Shown here piece by piece: positions 36,682 to 44,804 of a stretch of 64,000 nucleotides of DNA. Positions within the stretch are counted from its first letter, which is position 1, and every line of letters begins with the position of its first letter. The translations under genes and the position numbers were made by a program. Below the pieces are notes generated by a model, which saw only the letters and a program-made list of their open reading frames with translations, searched no databases and was not told the DNA's origin. Source of the stretch: JANQRX01 sp963663975 (GTDB lineage Bacteria > Pseudomonadota > Alphaproteobacteria > Rhizobiales > Kaistiaceae); assembly GCA_963663975.2 (NCBI GenBank), contig CAXXRA010000002.1, positions 1-64,000 of the forward strand, read 5' to 3'.

Positions 36682-36947
36682 CCGGACTTCTCACGCTGGA
36701 CATGACCTGCGCCGGTTGAGGCCGTTGACAGGGCAGGAGAACGGCGAAGAGCGATGCCGTCGCATCGGCCAAGCCGTTCGACACAACCTGACAGCGGCCT
36801 CAGCCGGCCCTTCGGGTTGCGTTTCGGCGGACATCTGCCGTGTCGGGCGGCTCAACCGTATCATCAGATACGCTTTTCGCCGCCCTTCTTGCATCTGTCT
36901 CGCCGAAACAGCAACGCGGGGCCCCGTGCCCAGTGTGAGAAATCCGG
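36682..36947. repeat. Inverted pair of REP-like units after metZ
   Basis: ccggacttctcacgctggac (36682-36701) faces an inverted relative at 36929-36947; the pair encloses about 230 bp with no gene. The same unit occurs at 8977. The enclosed DNA has several short G/C-rich hairpins. It may be a small non-autonomous element or a transcript-end structure. Confidence 0.45.
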
Positions 36948-37012
36948 ATTAACCGGCCGCGTTGACGGTTCGCGCGGCCGGCCGATATGGTCAAAGGGGT
37001 GGTCGACGAGCG

Positions 37013-37083
37013 GCGCGAACCATGGTCTCTCGACCTTTCGGCGTCAGACGGGCATTGTGGTGAACGTCCTGAAAGTTCACATC
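37013..37083 (-). mobile_element. IS481 remnant with internal deletion
   Basis: The stretch matches the transposase 5' region of the two larger IS481 copies (accatggtctctcgaccttt and following) and then jumps to the terminal repeat (cgtcctgaaagttcacatc). The missing part lies between two copies of AACGTCC in the intact element, suggesting deletion by recombination on that heptamer. It ends 17 bp before the apaG start. Confidence 0.8.
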
Positions 37084-37100
37084 CAGCCGGAGCCGGGACG

Positions 37101-37493
37101 ATGTATCAGGAAACCACACGCGCCATCCAGGTCACCGTCGAACCGAGCTTCATGGAATCGGAATCGGCACCCGACCGTGGTCGTTATTTCTGGGCCTACC
37201 GTATCGAGATCGCCAATCTCGGTGACGAAATCGTGCGGCTGCGCTCCCGGCACTGGCAGATCACCGACCAGGACGGACGCACCGAGGAGGTTCGCGGCGC
37301 CGGCGTGGTCGGCGAACAGCCGGTGCTGAAACCGGGCGAGACGTTCACCTATACCAGCGGCTGCCCGCTATCGACGCCGTCGGGCATCATGGTCGGCAGC
37401 TATCAGATGCAGAACGAACGCGGCGAATTGTTCTCGATCGCAATCCCTGCGTTTTCACTGGACCTGCCCGACCACCGCCGGACGATCAACTGA
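37101..37493 (+). CDS. apaG: ApaG protein
   Basis: 130-aa fibronectin-III-like beta-sandwich protein. VTVEPSFMESESAPDRGRYF, YRIEIANLGDEIVRLRSRHW, VRGAGVVGEQPVLKPGETFT and YTSGCPLSTPSGIMVGSYQM are all characteristic. Associated in enterics with Co2+/Mg2+ efflux and diadenosine tetraphosphate metabolism, but its biochemical role is unsettled. It is first in a tight run with an APH-like kinase and fetAB. An IS481 remnant lies directly upstream, where its promoter should be. Confidence 0.9.
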   Translation: MYQETTRAIQVTVEPSFMESESAPDRGRYFWAYRIEIANLGDEIVRLRSRHWQITDQDGRTEEVRGAGVVGEQPVLKPGETFTYTSGCPLSTPSGIMVGSYQMQNERGELFSIAIPAFSLDLPDHRRTIN

Positions 37494-38455
37494 CCGCCCC
37501 GCCCTCCCTCGCCAGCCTGCTGCCGGCCAAGGCGGCGGCCGTTCTGCAACGGTTCGCGGTCTCAGATCTCGACGTCCTGGGCTTCGGCCGCGAAAGCGTC
37601 GTCTTCCGGCTCGACGGCGACAAGATCCTGCGGGTTCCAAGGTGCCATGCCGAACGCAGGATCGACCTCCACCGGCGCCAGGCCTTTCTGGCCGATCTCG
37701 ACGGCAGGCTGCCGTTCCAAACACCGCTCATCACCGAGATCGGACCGGACACCGCCTACACTATCGAAGCGCTGCTGCCGGGCCGCTCCATGCTCGAAGC
37801 GCTGCGCGATCTACGGGGGGCAGCCCGTCAAGGGACGTGGCGGAGCTATGCCGACTCGGTCGCTGCGTTGGGCACGATCAGGCACTCCGAAGGCCGCTAT
37901 CGTCATCTGCTGGCGCCCGAGCCGATCGCGGCCGACAGCTGGCCGGCGTTCATCGCCGCCTGCATGACCCGCGCGGCAAAGAAGAACCGGAACACCATCG
38001 AGCGCACCATCGGCTCGCCCCGGGGACTTCTTGAGCAAGCGCTCGCCCTGACCGGCGCTCTCGAACGCCTGCCGCCGCCCGTCCTGGTCCATGGCGATGT
38101 TTTTCCCGGCAACGTCCTGGTCGACGACGCCGGCGCCGTCACCGCAGTGCTCGATTTCGGCCAATGGACGGTCGCCGGCGAGGCCACGCTGGAACTTGCC
38201 GGGGCCTATCTGCCGCTCGCCATGTTGGAGCAATGCGCGCCGGACGACGCCGCACTGGTGCTCGATCTGATGGTGGCCCGCCACGGCGGGGATTTGGCGC
38301 CGGCCCTGCGTTGCTACCGCGCCTGGTTCGCGCTCGAGATGGCCGATCCGTCCAACGCCGCTCCGCCCTATCCGCGCCTCTACCACTGGAGCCTGGCCAA
38401 TCTCCGCCGCCTGGCGGCCGGGGCGTTGACCGGGTTCGACCCGGGGCAGCCGTGA
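37490..38455 (+). CDS. Aminoglycoside-phosphotransferase-like kinase (APH fold), non-standard start
   Basis: About 321 aa. VFRLDGDKILRVPR is the N-lobe Lys strand; LVHGDVFPGNVLVDDAG is the catalytic HGDxxxxN loop, followed by AVLDFGQWTVAGEATLELAG with the Mg-binding Asp. The protein probably phosphorylates a small molecule; antibiotic resistance should not be assumed. In this frame there is no ATG, GTG or TTG before residue 101, although coding homology begins far earlier. The best start is a CTG at 37490 that overlaps the apaG TGA (CTGA), a coupled start. Confidence 0.7.
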   Translation: MTAPPSLASLLPAKAAAVLQRFAVSDLDVLGFGRESVVFRLDGDKILRVPRCHAERRIDLHRRQAFLADLDGRLPFQTPLITEIGPDTAYTIEALLPGRSMLEALRDLRGAARQGTWRSYADSVAALGTIRHSEGRYRHLLAPEPIAADSWPAFIAACMTRAAKKNRNTIERTIGSPRGLLEQALALTGALERLPPPVLVHGDVFPGNVLVDDAGAVTAVLDFGQWTVAGEATLELAGAYLPLAMLEQCAPDDAALVLDLMVARHGGDLAPALRCYRAWFALEMADPSNAAPPYPRLYHWSLANLRRLAAGALTGFDPGQP

Positions 38456-39084
38456 TGACAGCTGCGGCGACCAGCGAGGGACCGCCCCTGCTTGAGGTGG
38501 ATTCGCTTGAAGTCCACGGTCTGGCGCCGGTGTCGTTCAGCCTTGCCGCCGGCGAATGCCTCGCCGTGCTCGGGCCTTCCGGGTCGGGCAAGACGGTGCT
38601 GTTGCGGGCGCTGGCCGATCTCGATCCCGCGCCCGGGAGGGTTCACCTCAACGGCTTGGAACGCGGCGATTTGTCCGGACCCGAGTGGCGCCGCAAGGTT
38701 CGCTACTCGGCGGCAGAGCCGGGCTGGTGGGCGGAGACGCCGCGCGAGCATTTTGCCGCCGAAGACGCGGCGGCGGAACTGGTGACCATGCTCGGACTGG
38801 CACCAGCGCAGCTCGACGACAGCCTGAGCCGGCTATCGACCGGGGAACGACAACGGCTGGCATCGGCCCGCGCGATCATCGACCAGCCGACCGTGCTGCT
38901 GCTCGACGAACCCACCGGTGCACTCGACCAGCGGGCGAGCGAACTGGCCGAGCAACTCATCCGCCGCTGCCTCGACGGCGGCGCCGGTATTCTGCTGACC
39001 AGCCATGATCCGGACCAGGTGGCGCGCCTGGCTGACCGCAGGCTGGAGATTCGCGACGGCCGGCTGGGTGAGCGGCCGTCATGA
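38455..39084 (+). CDS. fetA: Iron-export ABC transporter ATPase FetA-like
   Basis: 209-aa ATP-binding subunit. Walker A is LGPSGSGKTVLLRAL, the signature LSRLSTGERQRLASARAI, Walker B VLLLDEPTGALD, and the switch His is in LLTSHDP. It is shorter than importer ATPases, as in FetA/YbbL. Its ATG overlaps the APH stop (TGATG), and its own stop overlaps fetB by 4 nt. Confidence 0.85.
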   Translation: MTAAATSEGPPLLEVDSLEVHGLAPVSFSLAAGECLAVLGPSGSGKTVLLRALADLDPAPGRVHLNGLERGDLSGPEWRRKVRYSAAEPGWWAETPREHFAAEDAAAELVTMLGLAPAQLDDSLSRLSTGERQRLASARAIIDQPTVLLLDEPTGALDQRASELAEQLIRRCLDGGAGILLTSHDPDQVARLADRRLEIRDGRLGERPS

Positions 39085-39893
39085 TCCCGGCCGGCTATGT
39101 CGCGCTGAGCTACACCGACCTGGCGCTGGCCGCGCTGCTGATCCTCATCAACGGCGCCCTGGCGGTGGCCTTCCGCCTCGGCCTGGAACGCGCCCTGATC
39201 ATCTCGGCGGTGCGTATGGTGGTGCAGCTGGTGGCGGTCGGACTGGTGCTGAAATTCGTCTTTGCCCAGACCTCGCCGCTGTGGACGGCGGCGATCGGCC
39301 TGGTGATAGTAGGGTTCGCCGGACGCGAGGCGATGGCCCGCCAGACGCGCCGCGTGCGCGGCTGGCTGGCTTACGGTCTGGGCACCGGGACGCTGCTTTT
39401 TGTCGGCCTCATTGCCGTCCTGTTCGGGGTCGGCATCCTGATCGGCCCCGATCCCTGGCACTCGCCGCGCTTCGTCCTGCCGATCCTCGGGATGATCCTG
39501 GGCAACACGCTGACCGGGATCAGTCTCGGGCTGGAGACGCTGACATCGGCGGCCGAACGCGAACGCAACGCCATCGAGGCCAGGATCGCGCTCGGCGCGC
39601 ACTGGTTCGAGGCCCTTTCCGGTGTCGTCCGTCAGGCGATGAAAACCGGCATGATGCCGATCATCAACGCCATGGCGGCGACCGGCATCGTCGCCCTGCC
39701 GGGGATGATGACCGGCCAGATCCTGGCCGGGATCGATCCGGTCGACGCCACCCAATATCAGGTGCTGATCATGTTCCTGATCGCCGGCAGTACCGCGCTC
39801 GGCACCTTCCTGGCGGTGATCGGCGGCGCCCGTTTGCTCACCGACGAGCGCCACCGGCTGCGGCTCGACCGGCTGACCAAGGCCCGGCCCTAG
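39081..39893 (+). CDS. fetB: Iron-export ABC transporter permease FetB-like
   Basis: 270-aa permease with about six hydrophobic segments. AVRMVVQLVAVGLVLKFVF, the cytoplasmic loop ERERNAIEARIALGAHWFEA and NAMAATGIVALPGMMTGQIL are hallmark FetB/YbbM stretches (PF03649). With FetA it is proposed to export iron and lower oxidative stress. Its position after apaG suggests a metal-homeostasis transcription unit. Confidence 0.88.
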   Translation: MIPAGYVALSYTDLALAALLILINGALAVAFRLGLERALIISAVRMVVQLVAVGLVLKFVFAQTSPLWTAAIGLVIVGFAGREAMARQTRRVRGWLAYGLGTGTLLFVGLIAVLFGVGILIGPDPWHSPRFVLPILGMILGNTLTGISLGLETLTSAAERERNAIEARIALGAHWFEALSGVVRQAMKTGMMPIINAMAATGIVALPGMMTGQILAGIDPVDATQYQVLIMFLIAGSTALGTFLAVIGGARLLTDERHRLRLDRLTKARP

Positions 39894-39903
39894 GCTATTC
39901 TCC

Positions 39904-40788
39904 TCACGTCAAATGGGCGTTGAAGAAGTCGATCGTCCGGCTCCAGGCGAGTTCGGCCGCCGCCTCGTCGTAGCGCGGCGTGGTGTCGTTATGGAAACCG
40001 TGATTGACGCCGGGATAGAAATGGGCGGTGAAGGTTTTGCCGTGCTCCTTGAGCGCCGCCTCGAACGCCGGCCAGCCTCCATTGATGCGGTCGTCGAGAC
40101 CGGCGTAGTGCAACAGCAGCGCTGCCTGGATCCGCGGTACATCGGCCGCCGCCGCCTGGCGGCCATAAAACGGCACCGAGGCCGCCAGTTCGGGATAGGT
40201 GACGGCCAGCGCGTTGCACACCCCGCCGCCATAGCAGAAGCCGACCGTGCCGACCTTGCCGACATCGGCGCGGCCGGCCAGGTGCTCGTAGCCGGCGAAA
40301 AAATCGTTCATCAGTTTGACCCGGTCCACCGTACCCTGGAGCGCGCGGCCCTCGTCGTCATTGCCGGGATAGCCGCCGACCGAGGTCAGCCCATCCGGCG
40401 CCAGCGCCAGAAATCCTGCCTTGGCGAGGCGGCGCGCCACGTCCTCGATATACGGGTTGAGGCCGCGATTTTCGTGCACGACCAGCACCGCCGGCAGCGG
40501 ACCGGGCGCACCGGCCGGCCTGACCAGATAACCGTTGACGGTGCCGTTGCCGTTCGGCGAATCGTAGTCGATGCGGTCGGCGACGATGTCGGCATCGTCG
40601 GGCATCACCTGTTGGGCCAGCGCATAATCCGGCTTCAGCATGTCGAACAGGGCGAGCGCCGTCACGCCGCCGACGGCGAATTTGCCGGCACGGTCGAGAA
40701 ACTCGCGTTTGGTGATCCTGCCGTGGACGTAGAAGTCGTAGAGCTCGAGCAGTTCCTGGTCGAAATCCTGGGCGGTCAGTCGGTTCAT
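39904..40788 (-). CDS. Dienelactone-hydrolase-family protein, probably exported
   Basis: 294-aa alpha/beta hydrolase. The N-terminal segment ITKREFLDRAGKFAVGGVTA resembles a relaxed twin-arginine or membrane-anchor signal. The fold shows LPAVLVVHENRGLNPYIEDV, the nucleophile elbow VGFCYGGGVCNAL (Cys) and the His loop GVNHGFHNDTTPRYDEAAA; GLDDRI carries the Asp. Cys-type nucleophiles are typical of dienelactone hydrolases, but the substrate is not predictable. It converges on fetB with a 10-bp gap. ATG 40788 is chosen because homology starts at MNRLTAQDFDQELLELY. Confidence 0.85.
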   Translation of the reverse strand: MNRLTAQDFDQELLELYDFYVHGRITKREFLDRAGKFAVGGVTALALFDMLKPDYALAQQVMPDDADIVADRIDYDSPNGNGTVNGYLVRPAGAPGPLPAVLVVHENRGLNPYIEDVARRLAKAGFLALAPDGLTSVGGYPGNDDEGRALQGTVDRVKLMNDFFAGYEHLAGRADVGKVGTVGFCYGGGVCNALAVTYPELAASVPFYGRQAAAADVPRIQAALLLHYAGLDDRINGGWPAFEAALKEHGKTFTAHFYPGVNHGFHNDTTPRYDEAAAELAWSRTIDFFNAHLT

Positions 40789-40870
40789 CGGTGCCTCGCT
40801 CGGTTGCCGTTGAAAAGTGGACACCAGCAGATAGCACCGGCGCCAGGGCGGTCAAGCGCGGCGACTCCGT

Positions 40871-41853
40871 TCAATTCATACCGGCCAGCACCTTGTCGAT
40901 TTGGGTCGTGATGTCGGCGGCGAGCGGACCCTTGTCGAGCGCCCCGGCATTGGCCTCGACCTGGGCCACGTTCCTGAATCCGGGGATCGGGATCACGTGC
41001 GGGGATTTGGCCCAGATCCATGCCAGCGCCCCTTGCGCCACCGTGCGACCGCCGGACGTCAGCAGGTCGCGGACCGCCTCGACCTTACCGAGAAGCTCGG
41101 GATTGGGCGCACCGTCGGCGAAGTAGCTCAGCCATTCCGGACTTTTAGCGCGGATATCGTCCTCGGCAAATCTCGTCTCGCCGGGTCGGAATTTTCCGGT
41201 CAGCAATCCCATTGCGAGCGGCTGGCGGGCCATCGCGACGAGGTGCTTGTCGGCCACCAGGTTCAGCATCTCGGCGGCCGGCTGAAACAAATTCATGTCG
41301 TGCTGGACCGCGGCGAAACCTTCCATATCGGCGAAGGCGGCGGCACCGGCCACATCGTCGGTGCTCCAGCCGAAGGCGCCGACCTTGCCCTCGTGTAGGA
41401 GCTCGGCCAGCATCTCGAAAATCGGCACCGATTTGTCCACCGGATGGCGGTTGAGGTGGAGGACACCAGATCGAGCCGGTCGCGGCGCAGGCGACGAAGC
41501 GAGCCCTCGATCGCGGTCCTGACGTAATCGGGCGAATCCGACGCCCCGGTGAGCTCGCTTGTGTCCGGATCGAAGGTGTTGCCGAACTTGGTCGAGACGA
41601 CGATACGCTCGCCGATGCCGTCGAGCGCCTCGGCCAGGACCTGTTCCGAATGACCGGCGCCGTAGGCATCGGCGGTGTCGAAATAATGGATGCCGAGATC
41701 GACCGCACGGCGAATGGCGGCGATCGAGTCGCGGTCGTCCGTTTCACCCCAGCCAAGTTGCTGCCCGTCCCTGGCGACCGCACCGCCGATCGCCCAGCAG
41801 CCCATGCCGAGACGCGGCATGGTTAAGCCGTTCCACAGTTCGATGGTGGTCAT
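40871..41853 (-). pseudogene. Aldo/keto reductase, frameshifted
   Basis: NAD(P)H-dependent oxidoreductase of about 327 residues in two frames. The 5' part has LGMGCWAIGGAVARDG, GIHYFDTADAYGAGHSEQVL and the Lys of ERIVVSTKFG. The 3' part starts at HLNRHPVDKSVPIFEMLAEL and contains KVGAFGWSTDDV and IPIPGFRNVAQVEANAG. The break lies at LRRDRLDLV, near 41454-41463. Adding one base to ggaggacacc on plus (giving DLVFLHLNRHP) rejoins the frames. It is either decay or a consensus error. Confidence 0.82.
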
Positions 41854-42216
41854 TCAAAATGGCCCTCGCCGCACATCGCCAAGCCGTCCGGATTTCCGTG
41901 CGGCCGGAACAGCTTACGCGCTTCGCCCCCGCTGACCCAGTGGTTCGAATCTATCGTTTCGAACCCCTCGATTCTTTGCTGATGGATCAACTTATCGAGA
42001 CATTAGAATGCTTTACGAGCCAGTCATCAACAAGCTTGTTTGGACTCAGATGTCTCGGTTGATCCACTAGGCGCTCTACCTACCCGCCGCAGCGTATGTG
42101 GCAGCAAGCAACCGGTCTCGACCGGTGGCGTCGGCCATCGGCTCAAGACCGCCAGCACTGCGGCAGACCGGCTCAGCGATAAGCAGGCGTCGCCGCCGGT
42201 CGCCGCCGGCCGCTTC
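41854..42216. other. Gene-poor spacer
   Basis: About 360 bp between the reductase 5' end and the DUF3291 gene 3' end. No convincing coding frame, RNA or terminator was recognised. Confidence 0.35.
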
Positions 42217-42699
42217 TCACCCGCCGCGCCGGTCCTTCAAAAGCTGAAGATCGGGCAGCGATTCCCAACCGAAGGCACGGTCTGTGGGGCCATTGGCGCG
42301 TAGGTCCGCCAGCCGATCGAGAGCCTCATCGGCCGTCGGCCGGTGGCCGACGGGCACCCACCATATGACGAAATATGCCTCCTTTGGCGGCTCAAACCAT
42401 TCTGCCCGCCTGGCCTGGAAGCGCTTGTGAACGGTCAGCCAGACGAATCGCTCAAACTGCTCCGGCGTTTCCCAGACGCTGAGATTGACGATGAACCGCG
42501 GGTCGTTGGAGGTCTTGATGCCGGTGGCGTTGCCGGCCTCGTCCTGCAATCGCCAGACAAAGCCCGGCGAACGTTCGGCCAGGGCATTGATGTGATCAAG
42601 CGCGCCGACGAAATCCGCCAGCCGGTCGCTGTCGATATCGTCGACCGCGGTGGCAACGTTCAGCTGGGCGAGATGGGTGTTGGCTGGCTGGGAGATCAT
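42217..42699 (-). CDS. DUF3291-domain protein
   Basis: 160 aa, ferredoxin-like fold related to antibiotic-biosynthesis monooxygenases. HLAQLNVATAVDDIDSDRLA, FVGALDHINALAERSPGFVW and NLSVWETPEQFERFVWLTVH match DUF3291. The ending WWVPVGHRPTADEALDRLAD is the usual C-terminal motif. Function unknown. Confidence 0.85.
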   Translation of the reverse strand: MISQPANTHLAQLNVATAVDDIDSDRLADFVGALDHINALAERSPGFVWRLQDEAGNATGIKTSNDPRFIVNLSVWETPEQFERFVWLTVHKRFQARRAEWFEPPKEAYFVIWWVPVGHRPTADEALDRLADLRANGPTDRAFGWESLPDLQLLKDRRGG

Positions 42700-42859
42700 T
42701 TGGCGCGTTCCTTGATCCTGGTTCAGCGGTTTGCCATGGCTACAACCGTGACCGCAAGATAGCCTGGACGTGCCGCAAGATGCAGCCGAACATGGCGCCG
42801 TCCGTCGCCGGCACTTTTGAGTTCAAACCGGTGCGGCCGGCAGGCGAGGAGACATTCAC

Positions 42860-43597
42860 ATGCGGGGCACGACCACTCTGGCGGCGGCAACGATGATCGC
42901 CGCGTTGGGCCTGTCGCCTACCCGGGCCGCGGAGATCAGAACCTTCGACCTGCCGGCGTTCGATGCGGTGGACATTTCCAGCGGCGTCGACGCCGAGATC
43001 ATCGTCGGCGGCGACCAGTTGGTCCGCGCCGAAGCCGAGGACCGCGACATTCTCGACAAGCTCGAACTGTCGGTGAGGAACGGCAGACTTACCGTTGAAA
43101 TCGATCGCAATTTCCTTGACTTCATTTTCGACGGCGGCCTGAGCGAGTGGTTCTCCGGCGGCCCGAAGATCACCGTCTATCTATCGGCGCCGGTCCTCAC
43201 TTGGCTGGAGGCAAGTTCCGGATCGGACGTGCGCGTGCGCGGCATGACCGGCGACAATCTGTCCATCGACGCCGCCAGCGGAGCCGTCATCGATGCCAGA
43301 GAGCTGAGCGCCGGTTTCATCGCCGTCGACGGTTCCAGCGGAGCATGGGCGGGGGTCTCCGGCAGCTGCGAGCGGCTTCAGGGGGACGTTTCCAGCGGAG
43401 CAACGCTGTCGCTGCGCAAGTTGATCTGTCGCCACGCCCAGGTGGAAGCATCGAGCGGGGCGCGCGTATCGGTGCACGCCACCGAATCGGTCGACGCGGA
43501 AGCCTCGAGCGGAGGTAGGGTCGACGTTTTCGGTGCTCCCCGAGTGATCGAGGTCGACACCTCAAGCGGCGGCGACGTCGATTTTCGCGGGAGCTAG
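42860..43597 (+). CDS. Exported GIN-domain (DUF2807) protein
   Basis: 245 aa. Signal peptide MRGTTTLAAATMIAALGLSP, then the head-GIN beta-helix built of repeated S-S-G turns: DISSGVDAEIIVGG, LEASSGSDVRVRG, VDGSSGAWAGVSG, VEASSGARVSVHA. This repeat is the mark of DUF2807 proteins, of unknown, probably cell-envelope function. The stop is followed within 4 bp by the TCTAGA target of IS481 copy 2. Confidence 0.87.
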   Translation: MRGTTTLAAATMIAALGLSPTRAAEIRTFDLPAFDAVDISSGVDAEIIVGGDQLVRAEAEDRDILDKLELSVRNGRLTVEIDRNFLDFIFDGGLSEWFSGGPKITVYLSAPVLTWLEASSGSDVRVRGMTGDNLSIDAASGAVIDARELSAGFIAVDGSSGAWAGVSGSCERLQGDVSSGATLSLRKLICRHAQVEASSGARVSVHATESVDAEASSGGRVDVFGAPRVIEVDTSSGGDVDFRGS

Positions 43598-43603
43598 TCT
43601 AGA

Positions 43604-44702
43604 TGTGAATTTTCAACAGACGTTGTCCATTCGTTCAGGCCGAGTCGAAGCTGATTGGTGTTTGTCGATTGAGGCTTCTCCATGGGGACCGATGTTCACC
43701 AGTTGTAGCCGGTGCTGCCGAATTTCGGCAGATCTGCTTTTCGCTGGTCTGAGTTGTGGCCATTCGGTTGCGTAGGCCCATTCTCGCAACATTGTCTGGA
43801 TGAAGCGTTCGGCCTTGCCGTTGGTCAAGACCGTCGCCGTGTAGGGTTTCGGTGCGGAGGGCATGCTTGCCGATGGTGAGCCCCTTCGGCCAGGCCATCG
43901 CGGAAGGCCTTGGATCTGTACGCATGATCACATTGTCAGGTCATGCCTCGCCGGGTGATGGTAACGCCGCCTCAGCCTGGTCCGCCCTCAAAGTAGGTTA
44001 CGGCGGCTATGAGCGAAGGCCAGGCGCTTTCCTTTTTCTCGTTCGGGAAGATGTCGGCAAAGCCGATGCGGGAATGGTCGTCGATGGCGACGTGGACATA
44101 CTCCCAACCGGGCGCGGTGCCGTTATGGCGCTGGTTGCTCTGGCGCCTGCGATCGCCGGTGATGCGATGGCCGACACGATTGAAGCGACCGAGCTTCTTG
44201 ATGTCCATATGGATGATTTCGCCTGGCGTTTCGCGCTCATAGCGCGGGCGTGGCTGGTTGGGCTCGAGGGCGGACAACAGGCTGAGGCCACGCCGCTTGA
44301 GAATACGGCTGACGGTCGCCCGGCTGAGGCCGAGTTCCTGGGCGATGTGGTCCTGCGTGCAACGAGCCCGGCGCAAGACCTCGACCGCTTCGCCGGTGGC
44401 CCAAGGCGTTTGGCTTGGCGAGGAATGGGGCCTGGAGGACCGGTCGGCAAGCCCGGCAATGCCCTCCGCGCGAAACCGGCCCAACCACTTGGCGACGGTC
44501 TTGGCCGTTGTCTTGAAACGGCGTGCGGCCTGAGCCTTCGTCATGGCCTCATCCATGACGGCGCAAACCATGGCCTCTCGACCTTTCGGCGTAAGATGGG
44601 CATTCTGGTGAACGTCCATTCGGTCCTCCGGAGAATCACTGACGTTGGCTGACATCAGCTTCTCTCGACAGGACCGAATGGACAACGTCCTGAAAATTCA
44701 CA
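43604..44702 (-). mobile_element. IS481-family element, copy 2, mosaic, with TCTAGA duplication
   Basis: Flanked by TCTAGA at 43598-43603 and 44703-44708, again NCTAGN. The half from about 44040 to 44702 appears nearly identical to copy 1. The other half (43604 to about 44035) differs by many insertions of 1-10 bases, making this copy 52 bp longer. Its left tip reads tgtgaattttcaacagacgt: it mixes the sequences of the two different ends of copy 1. This could be an old diverged copy, a recombinant, or a consensus blended from several IS copies. Confidence 0.85.
43640..44619 (-). pseudogene. IS481 transposase, copy 2, multiply frameshifted
   Basis: Reads normally from MDVHQNAHLTPKGREAMV to FPNEKKESA, then loses frame at about 44030. 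Recognisable pieces of the integrase core persist in shifting frames (NGKAERFIQTMLREWAYATE near 43760-43815). The second and third catalytic regions are disrupted by clustered small indels. Confidence 0.85.
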
Positions 44703-44705
44703 TCT

Positions 44706-44748
44706 AGAGCCCTTTCGACCAACTCGGAGCCAATTCTGTTTCACGATT
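44706..44748. repeat. Truncated copy of the TAGAGCCCTTTC element
   Basis: agagccctttcgaccaactc matches the left arm of the 174-bp element at 33676, then jumps to tttcacgatt, which in the full copy lies near the right arm (about 33814). It is thus an internally deleted copy and starts exactly at the IS481 target duplication. Confidence 0.7.
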
Positions 44749-44804
44749 GGCGGGCCAACGCCGAACCAATCTGGAACGATGCGGGTGGCATCACCGAGCC
44801 GCCC

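Noticed and set aside
37490..38455. Aminoglycoside resistance gene
   Set aside because: Only the general APH fold is seen; the operon context with apaG and fetAB gives no reason to infer drug modification.
43604..44040. Dense variation next to an identical block, reminiscent of a diversity-generating retroelement
   Set aside because: Changes are mostly insertions rather than adenine-specific substitutions, no reverse transcriptase is present, and an IS mosaic or consensus blend explains it.
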